Shown here: piece after piece, positions 1 through 6,988 of the stretch | Position numbering within the stretch: the first letter of the stretch is position 1 | Layout: the number at the start of each line of letters is the position of its first letter | From: Planctomycetales bacterium | Lineage (GTDB): Bacteria > Planctomycetota > UBA11346 | Length of the DNA stretch: 7,505 nucleotides | Direction: 5' to 3' | Assembly (NCBI GenBank): GCA_025362255.1 | Contig: JANYGY010000111.1 | Coordinates: 1-7,505 of the forward strand | Notes under the pieces: generated by a model | Databases searched by the model: none | Seen by the model: only the letters and a program-made list of their open reading frames with translations | Told to the model about the DNA's origin: nothing | Program-made: the position numbers and the translations under genes

Positions 1-276
1 GACCGCTTTCAGCTCGATCCGATCAAGAAGGTCTCTCGCACCCTCAAGAACCACTTGTAGGGAATCATCAACCCTTTCGTCAGCGCATCCATCAACGCCG
101 TCGGTGAATCGCTCAACGCACGGATCCAGAAGATCAAAGCCATGGGCTGCGGCTTTTGCAACTGTTAACGTTTTCGCAGAGCAATCCTTTTTCACCTCGG
201 CAGACTCGAACTTATGCCCTGTGGAGCGAGCTACCCGATTCACACAAAATGCCTGATGCCCAAAATTTCAACATGA
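1..276 (+). pseudogene. ISL3-family transposase, C-terminal remnant with two in-frame stops
   Basis: Frame 1 reads as the C-terminal end of an ISL3-type (IS204/IS1001/IS1096/IS1165) DDE transposase. The recognisable run is PIKKVSRTLKNHL, then a stop, GIINPFVSASINAVGESLNARIQKIK, then CGF, and after a second stop RFRRAILFHLGRLEL. In the family this region carries the last catalytic Glu, here in GESLNARI (GAA at 106-108), and the late motif YGFRN..RF..AI.FH.GGL.LYP. The amber codon at 58-60 falls where relatives commonly have Trp (one base from TGG). The ochre at 166-168 falls where Glu is usual (one base from GAA). Reading stays in frame across both, and the frame ends at 274-276. The 5' part lies outside the window. 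The element is dead as a transposase source. I could not identify its terminal inverted repeat with confidence. Confidence 0.8.
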
Positions 277-302
277 CCGATACGATATGAATTATAAAAA
301 AG

Positions 303-341
303 GACAATCACTTGTCATCACAAAATCAGATTGACAAATCT
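303..341. repeat. Cluster of short inverted repeats in AT-rich spacer
   Basis: GACAA (303-307) pairs with TTGTC (312-316) around a 4-base loop. AGATT (328-332) pairs with AATCT (337-341) around another 4-base loop. TTGTCA (312-317) is also the inverse of TGACAA (332-337). The stems are short and the spacer is AT-rich, so chance is a real possibility. The cluster lies between the transposase relic and the terminator of the His-rich peptide gene. The rest of 277-347 holds no coding signal that I can see. Confidence 0.3.
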
Positions 342-347
342 ACGAAT

Positions 348-392
348 AAAAAAAAGGCCACCGTTCGCGGATTTTCATCAACGAACGGCGCC
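348..392 (-). terminator. Rho-independent terminator of the His-rich peptide gene
   Basis: Read on the minus strand, an arm GGCGCCGTTCG (392-382) pairs with CGAACGGTGGCC (367-356) around a loop of about 14 bases. The CCGTTCG/CGAACGG core is perfect, GGC/GCC closes it across a small bulge, and eight uridines follow directly (348-355). It starts about 45 bases after the stop codon of the leftward gene at 438-674, the expected place and orientation. This is the clearest regulatory element in the window. Confidence 0.85.
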
Positions 393-437
393 GCCTTTAA
401 CTTGAAATGAGCGGGCCCTCGCCGCCGCAGATCAGGG

Positions 438-674
438 TCAAGACTGCTTGCGACCAGCTTGGCCTTTATGGTGATGATGATGCTTGTGATGCTTTGACGA
501 CTTGGATTTTGCACTGTGCCCGGCTGAATTGTCAGCGGTAGCGGTAGCAGCCGCTGGCTTCGCAGGGACATCCTGCGGCTCGGTTGCACTCAGGGCCGAA
601 CCGCTGAAGCCCACCAAGGCGATCAGGGCCAAAGCAGAGGTGAAGGAAAGGGTGCTGGCTAAGACTTTGGACAT
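438..674 (-). CDS. Small secreted Lys/His-rich peptide, 78 aa
   Basis: I do not recognise a family. Residues 1-30 form a good Sec signal peptide: MSK, a hydrophobic core with ALALIALVGF, then a likely cleavage after ALSA. The mature part is about 48 residues, with a Pro/Ala/Thr-rich linker (31-50) and a basic tail in which KHHKHHHHHK spans residues 61-70. Such a His cluster can bind Zn, Ni or Cu, and the Lys residues could bind nucleic acid or anionic polymers; both are inference. I chose the ATG at 672-674 because it places the signal peptide at the N terminus. An in-frame ATG at 762-764 would add 30 residues in front of it. No Shine-Dalgarno is visible before either start. A strong terminator follows the gene, and an imperfect palindrome lies just upstream. 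It is transcribed divergently from the dioxygenase gene. Confidence 0.65.
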   Translation of the reverse strand: MSKVLASTLSFTSALALIALVGFSGSALSATEPQDVPAKPAAATATADNSAGHSAKSKSSKHHKHHHHHKGQAGRKQS

Positions 675-955
675 AGTCGGGTGAAGACGAGAGCCAATGT
701 TAAAGCTTTCAACAATTCGTATAAGCACACCCAGAACGCTTGGCATTGATTGACGATGAGGCAAATGAAAAAAATCGGCTGCGCAGTTTAGCTGAATGAA
801 CGGAAATTGGGCGAACTCATTAAAAATTTCCTGACCTCATGTTAGCTACCCAGATGTTGCTGGGGGTGACATCGAAGGAGACGAAAACGGACAATTGCCA
901 TCCGACGAATTTTCAATTCAGAACCACGACTGGCCTATCACGGACAGAGCTATAC
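675..955. other. Divergent intergenic region
   Basis: This 281-base spacer should carry the promoters of both the leftward His-rich peptide gene and the rightward dioxygenase gene. I see no convincing -35/-10 pair in either direction. The dioxygenase frame stays open back to an ATG at 839, so part of 839-955 could be an N-terminal extension, but its translation does not resemble the family. Apart from the palindrome at 697-717, I find no recognisable element. Confidence 0.4.
697..717. promoter_or_regulatory. Imperfect palindrome upstream of the His-rich peptide gene
   Basis: A central AAAGCTTT (702-709) is flanked by AATGTT on the left and CAACAATT on the right, giving an inverted repeat of about 21 bases with one or two mismatches or bulges. 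It sits roughly 23-43 bases upstream of the chosen ATG at 674. That position fits an operator or a 5'-UTR element. No transcription-factor family is recognised, and the function is inference. Confidence 0.3.
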
Positions 956-1717
956 ATGAACTACATGCACTCCGTAGCTGACTCCCTCCATCATTCGTTT
1001 TTCCAAGATGGATATGCTTTCTTGGGGCCGGTGTTCCGTGAGGGTGAGCTCACGGCGATGCGTGATGAAGAGGCTCGCTTTCGTCCGGTCCCTCGACGCA
1101 AGCTCGTGGATGAGCCAAATGCCCTGACTATTTTCCGCAGTCAGGTTTGTGGTTGGTCGTCGACGGTGAGGAATTTCGCACTGACGGGATTGCATCTTGA
1201 TGCAGTTGAGAAGCTGATCGGCCCAGACATCGCTCTCTACTTCAATCAGTTCGTGACCAAGTTGCCGGATGGCGATGCCGGGCGTGGGGAATTTCCGTGG
1301 CACCAGGATCTGGGCTATCGGGCGATCGAGCCGATGTTGCAGACCGTGACGGTGTGGGTGGCCTTGGATGATGTCGATGAAGTCAACGGCTGCGTCTGGG
1401 TCATGCCGGGGTCGCATAAGCATGGGCTCTTGAGCCATCGGACGCGCAGCGCCGATTCCTGGCATCTGGAAGTTCCGGTAAATGGATCCGGCATACCGGC
1501 CAAACTGCGCGCCGGCGAAGCGATAGCCTTTACCGGCCTGACCTTGCACCGTTCTTTGCACAATCGTTCGTTGGCCGCGCGCAGGGGATTTTTCATCGCA
1601 TACGTTCCCGCCGATTCCTATTATCCGAGCAGCCGGACTTTTGTCGTCGACGGGGCAGACAGCTGGATGGTACGCGGGGCCCAATCCTTGAACGCGACAG
1701 TGCCCGAAGTCGGTTGA
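956..1717 (+). CDS. Phytanoyl-CoA dioxygenase (PhyH) family protein, apparently intact
   Basis: This is a probable non-haem Fe(II)/2-oxoglutarate-dependent oxygenase of the PhyH family, about 253 residues, acting in the cytoplasm on an unknown small substrate. The family hydroxylates C-H bonds while turning 2-oxoglutarate into succinate and CO2. With the ATG at 956 as residue 1, the iron ligands are His116 and Asp118 in FPWHQDLGY and His198 in TLHRSLHNRS, and the 2-oxoglutarate-binding Arg is Arg209 or Arg210 in AARRG. The strand motif VTVWVALDDVD and the NGCVWVMPGSH turn, both typical of PhyH, lie between the ligands. The N-terminal FFQDGYAFLGPVF is the usual family opening, which favours this start. 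ATGs at 839 and 965 are in frame, and none has a clear ribosome binding site. The gene probably shares a transcript with the transporter gene downstream. Its substrate cannot be predicted: bacterial PhyH enzymes include ectoine and halogenating types. Confidence 0.88.
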   Translation: MNYMHSVADSLHHSFFQDGYAFLGPVFREGELTAMRDEEARFRPVPRRKLVDEPNALTIFRSQVCGWSSTVRNFALTGLHLDAVEKLIGPDIALYFNQFVTKLPDGDAGRGEFPWHQDLGYRAIEPMLQTVTVWVALDDVDEVNGCVWVMPGSHKHGLLSHRTRSADSWHLEVPVNGSGIPAKLRAGEAIAFTGLTLHRSLHNRSLAARRGFFIAYVPADSYYPSSRTFVVDGADSWMVRGAQSLNATVPEVG

Positions 1718-1792
1718 TGAGAGCCAACCGAGAGCGGCTTAATCCATGACGTGGGTTGCGCCGACGGGGGTCGACCGTGTGATCGTCAACCC

Positions 1793-3091
1793 GTGAATGT
1801 CCTCTCTCGTGATCAGCAGCTAGGCGCTCAAAGGACGTTGCTGGCGACCTATCGTCTCAATCCGTTGGGCGGATCGATTCTCACCGGGCAGATTATTTTT
1901 TTGCTGGCCTTGGAATATGGCGCCAGCGATCTGGCCATGGGCTTATTATATGGCGGAGCGTGGTTGGCGGGGGCGGCGGCATTCTTGGCCCCGGCGGTGT
2001 GTTCGCGGATGGATCCGGCGCGAGTGGCGGCACAGGCGTGGCTGCTGCGAACCGCGTTGTGCGTGCCGTATCTGATGCTGCCGTGGATCCCCAATGCGGC
2101 CAAAGTTCCGGTCATCGTGGCTATTTTCCTTTTGTTCATGGCGACGCGTACCATGGGCGTGGCGGCATTGAATGTCGCCACTGCGGTCTATTGCCGAACT
2201 GACGAAGGCGGGCGGATCATCGCCGCGTCACACCTGTGGTGGCATATCGGGACGTTGATTATCACCCTCGGCTCAACCGCGGTTTTTGCGCGCTGGCCAG
2301 GTTCGGAGTCGACCTACTTGGCGCTCATTGCCGGTGCCATCCTGTTTTCGACGGCAACCGGTGCACTGATGCTCCGGTTGCCGTTGGTGGGGACCGGAAC
2401 GGCGACGCCCTGGGCTCAGGTGATGCCGCACATCATTCGCGATCGCGGTGTGCGCGAGGCGCTCGCTGCGACATTGCTGGTGGTTCCGCAAGCGGTGGCG
2501 GCGGCGTATCAACTGAATGTGCTGAGAGGTCCACTTGGCTTGGCGGTCGATCGGATCACCGCATTGACCCTTGGTGCGATCGTGCTCTCGATCATCGCCA
2601 TCCGCACTTTGAGTTGGCTGTTGCCCCGCACCGGGCTGCGGCCGGTGCAGCTAGCCGTGCATATTGCGCTCACCCTGCTGGGTCTGGCCTGGGCATTCGG
2701 CGGTCTGGTTCCAGCCGAGTGGAAGGTACCGTGGTCGATGGGGTTGTTTGTGATCGGCCAAGCCCTGCTTGCGGTATCAACGGCCATCCTTGCCGCGCTG
2801 CATGTCGATCGCCTACCCAAGGACGGCACGATGGCGGCTTCGGCATTGTTCATGGTGACCGGAGCCGTCGCCGGTGCGCTCGGAGTAGGTTTGGTCTGGG
2901 CAACCTCGCATCTCGGACTTGAGCATCTGCCTGGTTCCGGCCCCTATGTGCATGCATTCCTGGTCTGGGCCGCCTGTAGTGCGGGGGTGTGCGCCCTGGG
3001 CATAGCAACGGGCGGCACGGCCCAGGTCCTGGCGGATTTGAAATTGCTGAGTCCCGCGCACCTCGTTGGCCAGCTGTGGACCAAACGTTGA
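1793..3091 (+). CDS. MFS-type transporter, 12 predicted membrane helices
   Basis: This is an integral inner-membrane protein of about 432 residues and very hydrophobic. I count about 12 membrane segments, roughly at residues 27-42, 46-68, 78-98, 104-126, 144-166, 173-196, 221-242, 252-276, 284-306, 314-336, 346-370 and 384-406. Helices 6 and 7 are separated by a more polar cytoplasmic-type stretch (197-220), the usual 6+6 arrangement of the major facilitator superfamily. A loop with YCRTDEGGRIIAASHLWWH before helix 5 resembles the conserved acidic/Gly-Arg loop of many MFS proteins. The substrate is unknown. Two GTG starts are possible, at 1751 (446 aa) and 1793. I prefer 1793 because the extra 14 residues look non-coding and the tail before helix 1 is then of normal length. 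The gene lies 33-75 bases behind the dioxygenase on the same strand, which suggests one operon that modifies and moves a common compound. Confidence 0.78.
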   Translation: MNVLSRDQQLGAQRTLLATYRLNPLGGSILTGQIIFLLALEYGASDLAMGLLYGGAWLAGAAAFLAPAVCSRMDPARVAAQAWLLRTALCVPYLMLPWIPNAAKVPVIVAIFLLFMATRTMGVAALNVATAVYCRTDEGGRIIAASHLWWHIGTLIITLGSTAVFARWPGSESTYLALIAGAILFSTATGALMLRLPLVGTGTATPWAQVMPHIIRDRGVREALAATLLVVPQAVAAAYQLNVLRGPLGLAVDRITALTLGAIVLSIIAIRTLSWLLPRTGLRPVQLAVHIALTLLGLAWAFGGLVPAEWKVPWSMGLFVIGQALLAVSTAILAALHVDRLPKDGTMAASALFMVTGAVAGALGVGLVWATSHLGLEHLPGSGPYVHAFLVWAACSAGVCALGIATGGTAQVLADLKLLSPAHLVGQLWTKR

Positions 3092-3101
3092 ATCCGCGAC
3101 C

Positions 3102-6100
3102 TTACGGCTTCCAGCGGATGAAATGATTCTTGCCTCCCCAACCGCTGCTCTCGGTGAAGATCATGTATTCGCCCGAGGAACAGCGGAAGGCGCGCAGGCC
3201 CATCGAAGCATCCTCCCAGGCGCACCCAGCGGCGACTTCTGGACCATGAGGCAAAGTCTGAACCAAGGCTCCGGTCTTGAGGTCGATGACCTGGATTTCA
3301 CCGAATAGATAAGCGGTGAAAATATAATCCCCCATGACCTGCGTGCCCATGTAGCCGCTGTACGGATACAGATCTCGCTCGTACATGAAGTAGTCCGGAT
3401 TGACATCTGGACTGAAGACTTTGTTTTTCCAGGTTGGGGTGCGATTGCCGGTTTTCCAATGATCGTAACGCGCCATCGCGTATTGCTTGGGTGAATGGTC
3501 ATTGTCGCCGGTGCGGCCGACAAGTGGATAATAGGCGATGGCGATATCGCGCGCGGCGTCGTACTCAAAGCGGCTGGTCATGCCCCACGCGCTGGTCTTG
3601 TCTCCCTCTTCGGGAAAGCGGGTGTCGGTGTAGCCCTCAGACGTGCCTTGGTAGAGCGGTACGCCTTTGGGCGACAGTCCGGTAACCTGAAAATGCCGCA
3701 CGAACGATCCGGAGGTCGCATCGGTAATCCACATATCCCCGTTGGGTTCGACGCACAGATGGGTGATGCATCGCAACTCGGTCGTCATGACCGTCCGCTC
3801 TGCTGGGTCCTCGATGCCATCTTCATTGGTGTCGATCCACAGGATCTTTCCATTGTCGCGGGTGCCGCCGGCGGGAATGGCTATTTCACCTTGGTAGCGA
3901 TAGATGTTAATGTTTTCGATGAGTCCTTGGCCGGTGGTGTACATCACCAGTTGGCGATTGGTGCCGAGGCGACGCAGGATGGCCTGTGATTTGTCGGGTC
4001 GTACCGGCAGGCCAGAGCGGTTGAGGTCCCAATTGTAAGACCGGTAATTCTGTTCGCTGCCGGGTGCCGTTTTGGCCAGGTCCAGACGAAGGTGGTTGTA
4101 GGTGCCGTAGATGTCACGTCCGTCGCTGTCGGGGTCGACATCATAGGTGGCGCAGAACATCAGACTATTGAGCATCCAGCTGGTGGTGCCGTTTGGATTG
4201 ATTTGGCGCAGATCAGTTCCTTGGAATCCTCCGCCGACATACACGTGTCCCGAGGAGTCCACGCCCACTCCCGCAAGGCCAGCGAAGCGCGGCCCCGTCG
4301 CCGGGTCATTGATGAGTCCGGGCGTGGTCCCACTGAAGATTCCACCACGCTCACCCAGAGTCGACGCCAGCGTGGGTGTTTTAGACAATCCGGAATAGAT
4401 CCTGACCTGCTGATCAGGTCCATTATCAGCGACCAACAGACGATCTTTGGCGGCATCGTAACCCAGCCCACGAGGATTTACGACATCGGTGATTTCACGA
4501 CCGGTGAATGTTCCAGCCGTGGTATAGCACTTGATAGAAGCCTTGAATTTGGCGGTCGTGGAGATTCCGATCGGAAAATCATTACCGCGTTGAATGATCC
4601 ACAGGTCACCGCGCGCGTCGAAGATCATCGCTCCGGGACGATCACAGGCGAATGAGTTCGCGATCAGTTCCTGGCATTCACTCGTGAATTTACCGACCGC
4701 CGGCCCGCCGCAGTTGATCGCGAGGACTTGTTCACCCGTGGCATTGAGCACCTCGAGTCCGCAGATTCCGGTGCCTCCGTAAGAACTGGTCTCCATAACA
4801 ATGCGACCTGTGGCATCAGCAACATAGCCGGGAAAGTCCTTCACCAATGGCTTCATGACTCCGCCGGCAAGCGCAGCCACATCGATGTCCTCATTGTTGC
4901 TGCTGTTGAACCTGCGGATGCGGTTGCGCGGATCGCAGTCCGCCGCGCGAGTTACGTATTCAACAAAATGGCAGCGAATGGTGTACGTCGAACCAACGGT
5001 GAGGCCGGGCAGAGTATATTTTGTACCTTCGCCGACACGTTGACTCTGATAGACGAGTGCGGGGGCAAAACGGGGATCGTTTGTGGGAACGACAACCGGA
5101 GCAGGTGCCAGGGCGATACCGTCGTTCGCGGCGGTCGCCACGTGGTAGGTCGGTACCGGTTTAACGTCCATCACGCGGATGCGATTTTCACGGGCATCAG
5201 CGACAAACAGTTGCTGGCCATTGGAGGCGAGGCCGCTGACCACACTGTGCTGCGTGATCGGATCGTACAGACTGACCGACATCATCATTGGGCGTGGTTC
5301 GGCTGACGGATTGGCGCGGTCGACGCACATGATGCGGTCGACCCAGGCCACATAAACGTTTGCCGCATCGCCAGTGATGCCGCCTTCATACGTTTGGGGC
5401 GTGCCAATTGGCAATCCTCCCACGACTTTGCCATCCTTGTAGGAAGTCACCGGCTGCCCGGCTTCATCCCAGTAGGAACTGGTGAAACACGTGCCATCCG
5501 CGGCCACCCACATCGCAGACAAGGTATTTGATACGTGATTGTCGGAATCGCGGCAGCCGAACGTATTGCCCACCCAACTTGTTTTATAAGGCATCGCTGC
5601 GGCGCCGATGGCGATCGAATCAAAGGTCGCCGACACCGTATGGGCGTCATCTGAACTGGCGACGAAGCAGCCGATCCGGATTGCTCCAGTCAGGGCCAAC
5701 GGACCACCGCTGGTATTAGAGATCATCACCCAGTTTTTTCCGTCACGCGATTTATACGCCGCGACATTGCTGCCATGACTGATCAGCTTCAACCACAGTG
5801 GCGGCTCACCGATGAGCTTGATCGCGCTGGAAAAAATGCGCGCTGGCGCCCCGACCTTGGCGGCGGGCACGCGGGACATCCAGCTCAGCACCTGATCCTT
5901 GGCCTGATAGCAGACTTCAGCCATCGCGGGATTCGCGTCATCATCGCTGCGCACCATCAGTCCGGCGACCGCACCCCCCTCGCCGGTGAAGCTCTTCAAT
6001 CGGGCAACAATCTGCCAATCTCCGGCGACCCGCTGCTGGTAGGCGAACTGGCAATGGTCAGCCCCAGCAACATTAATTCCCCCTCCACCGCCGGTGATGG

Positions 6101-6281
6101 TCAACGCCCCTTCGGCAAACGAGTGGCTACCGCTGCTGATGACGACCGGGGCCGGGACCGGCGCCCCAACGACCGCATCGTTCCACTCGCTTGCCTGCGC
6201 TGCAGTGCCACCGCCCCCGGCGATGGATGTCATGAGCACGAACAAGAGGAGGAGGAGGAGCTGACGATGAGCTGAAATCAT
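3102..6281 (-). CDS. Large secreted multidomain protein: ConA-like domain, beta-propeller blades and malectin-like insert
   Basis: The protein has about 1059 residues and is exported. Residues 1-30 form a signal peptide with a run of six Leu and a likely cleavage after AQA. Residues about 31-228 resemble a DUF1349-type concanavalin-like sandwich (GDWQIVARLKSF, AGLMVRSDDDANPAMAEVCY, DGKNWVMIS). From about 232 blade-like NHL/SMP-30-type repeats begin (NGQQLFVADARENRIRVMDV). A malectin-like domain at about 405-525 interrupts them (YTLPGLTVGSTYTIRCHFVEY, ICGLEVLNATGEQ). Blades then resume (ARGDLWIIQRGND, DRLLVADNGPDQQVRIY, GDMWITDATSGSFVRHF) to the C terminus. A perfect EF-hand loop, Asp-x-Asn-x-Asp-Gly-x-x-Asp-x-x-Glu, lies at 817-828, and a DxDxDG run at 716-721. 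There are about 18 Cys, so disulfides are likely. I see no glycosidase or peptidase active site and no sortase or PEP-CTERM anchor. A role in binding extracellular carbohydrate is inference. The ATG at 6279-6281 was chosen because it gives the signal peptide; an upstream ATG at 6344 would add 21 residues before it. Its stop lies 10 bases from the transporter's stop. Confidence 0.82.
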   Translation of the reverse strand: MISAHRQLLLLLLFVLMTSIAGGGGTAAQASEWNDAVVGAPVPAPVVISSGSHSFAEGALTITGGGGGINVAGADHCQFAYQQRVAGDWQIVARLKSFTGEGGAVAGLMVRSDDDANPAMAEVCYQAKDQVLSWMSRVPAAKVGAPARIFSSAIKLIGEPPLWLKLISHGSNVAAYKSRDGKNWVMISNTSGGPLALTGAIRIGCFVASSDDAHTVSATFDSIAIGAAAMPYKTSWVGNTFGCRDSDNHVSNTLSAMWVAADGTCFTSSYWDEAGQPVTSYKDGKVVGGLPIGTPQTYEGGITGDAANVYVAWVDRIMCVDRANPSAEPRPMMMSVSLYDPITQHSVVSGLASNGQQLFVADARENRIRVMDVKPVPTYHVATAANDGIALAPAPVVVPTNDPRFAPALVYQSQRVGEGTKYTLPGLTVGSTYTIRCHFVEYVTRAADCDPRNRIRRFNSSNNEDIDVAALAGGVMKPLVKDFPGYVADATGRIVMETSSYGGTGICGLEVLNATGEQVLAINCGGPAVGKFTSECQELIANSFACDRPGAMIFDARGDLWIIQRGNDFPIGISTTAKFKASIKCYTTAGTFTGREITDVVNPRGLGYDAAKDRLLVADNGPDQQVRIYSGLSKTPTLASTLGERGGIFSGTTPGLINDPATGPRFAGLAGVGVDSSGHVYVGGGFQGTDLRQINPNGTTSWMLNSLMFCATYDVDPDSDGRDIYGTYNHLRLDLAKTAPGSEQNYRSYNWDLNRSGLPVRPDKSQAILRRLGTNRQLVMYTTGQGLIENINIYRYQGEIAIPAGGTRDNGKILWIDTNEDGIEDPAERTVMTTELRCITHLCVEPNGDMWITDATSGSFVRHFQVTGLSPKGVPLYQGTSEGYTDTRFPEEGDKTSAWGMTSRFEYDAARDIAIAYYPLVGRTGDNDHSPKQYAMARYDHWKTGNRTPTWKNKVFSPDVNPDYFMYERDLYPYSGYMGTQVMGDYIFTAYLFGEIQVIDLKTGALVQTLPHGPEVAAGCAWEDASMGLRAFRCSSGEYMIFTESSGWGGKNHFIRWKP

Positions 6282-6321
6282 GGAAGGTTCCACAGTAACG
6301 ATGGGGCAGCCGGCAGCGTGC

Positions 6322-6372
6322 GATATGCGAGGACGACCATCCAACGATAAAGCGGATCATCTGGCGCATATC
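6322..6372. repeat. 8-bp inverted repeat upstream of the large secreted-protein gene
   Basis: GATATGCG (6322-6329) is the exact inverse of CGCATATC (6365-6372), with a 35-base spacer. It lies 41-91 bases upstream of the leftward gene's ATG, in the only non-coding stretch (6282-6409) between that gene and the broken PhyH gene. It could be a bipartite operator or a weak stem. No promoter hexamers are convincing here. Chance occurrence cannot be excluded. Confidence 0.3.
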
Positions 6373-6409
6373 CGACTGCATGGGGATCTTCTAGGTTCGT
6401 CGAGAATGA

Positions 6410-6983
6410 CCGAAGGCAGCGCCGACGTTTTTCCGGGTCGTGGAAGAAGATTCCTACAACTTCCCCATCAGCAAAGACACGCCCCATGCTCATGCCCGAG
6501 GATCTCAAATTTTTTCATAACCAAGGCTACTATTCTCAGCCGAACTTCACCTGCGACATCTATCTTGATCACAGCGACGAAGACAACGGCTGCGTCTATG
6601 CCATTCCCGGTCGTCATCTCATGGGGCATCAGATTATGTCAGGTGACCAGGATCGATTCTTCAGCGACCCGAATGCGGTCCCCCTGCGCATGGCCCCGGG
6701 CGACGTCCTGCTGCACTGGGTCAGCACACCGCATGGATCCCGACGGAACGCCTCGCCGCGACTGCGCCGGACTTTGTACGTGCACTTTCTCAGCGAGCCT
6801 GCTTACCAGGAATCCTATAACCACCCGTCAATGTCCTGGGCCCAGGCCATGGGCGGATGGTCGCCGGCGAGGCGGGGATTGCTCGAATCCTGTGTCGCTG
6901 ATCGCCGGAAACTCGGATGGGATGATGGGCTTGCGGATGGCCGGCTCAGGTGGTCTGACCAAGGCATCCGTCATTCGATGTGA
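6410..6983 (+). pseudogene. Decayed second PhyH-family dioxygenase gene
   Basis: The C-terminal half is clear PhyH in the frame starting at 6486: DEDNGCVYAIPGRH, then APGDVLLHW, then STPHGSRRNASPRLRRTLYV, with the distal iron ligand His83 and the 2-oxoglutarate Arg94/95 (numbered from the ATG at 6486). The frame stays open to the TGA at 6981-6983. Upstream, a different frame (6410-6496) gives PTFFRVVEEDSYNFPISKD, which also looks coding and ends at 6518-6520, so a frameshift lies near 6495-6498. In the second frame EDLKFFHNQGYYSQP corresponds to DIALYFNQFVTKLP of the intact PhyH protein at 956-1717. However, NF-TCDIYLDHSD follows almost at once, where the intact protein has about 20 more residues including WHQD. 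The proximal His-x-Asp iron ligands are therefore missing and the product should be inactive. The first 60-80 residues cannot be found. A sequencing error could explain the frameshift but not the missing segment. Confidence 0.7.
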
Positions 6984-6988
6984 TCCGA

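Noticed and set aside
466..492. ATG/GTG-rich run resembling a short tandem repeat
   Set aside because: It is simply the His/Lys codon run of the small secreted peptide read on the other strand.
750..780. TTGACG as a possible -35 box for the dioxygenase gene
   Set aside because: No acceptable -10 hexamer lies 16-18 bases downstream, and the distance to the chosen start is large.
950..1684. Minus-strand open frame of 244 codons opposite the dioxygenase gene
   Set aside because: It is antisense to a clear PhyH protein with all catalytic motifs, and its translation shows no recognisable domain.
2236..2922. Plus-strand open frame of 228 codons inside the transporter gene
   Set aside because: It is a frame-shifted shadow rich in Arg, Ser, Gly and His. 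The overlapping frame encodes well-formed membrane helices.
3092..3119. ATCCGC/GCGGAT inverted repeat between the converging transporter and secreted-protein genes
   Set aside because: It has only six pairs with a 16-base loop and no T run, and most of it is inside coding sequence. It is too weak to call a terminator.
4092..5306. Several plus-strand open frames opposite the large secreted gene
   Set aside because: They are antisense to a continuous frame with recognisable domains and look like by-products of its codon bias.
6278..6508. Minus-strand open frame of 76 codons whose TGA overlaps the ATG of the large secreted gene (ATGA)
   Set aside because: The overlap looks like translational coupling, but the product has no recognisable feature and its 5' part is antisense to sequence that reads as PhyH. 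A small leader gene cannot be fully excluded.
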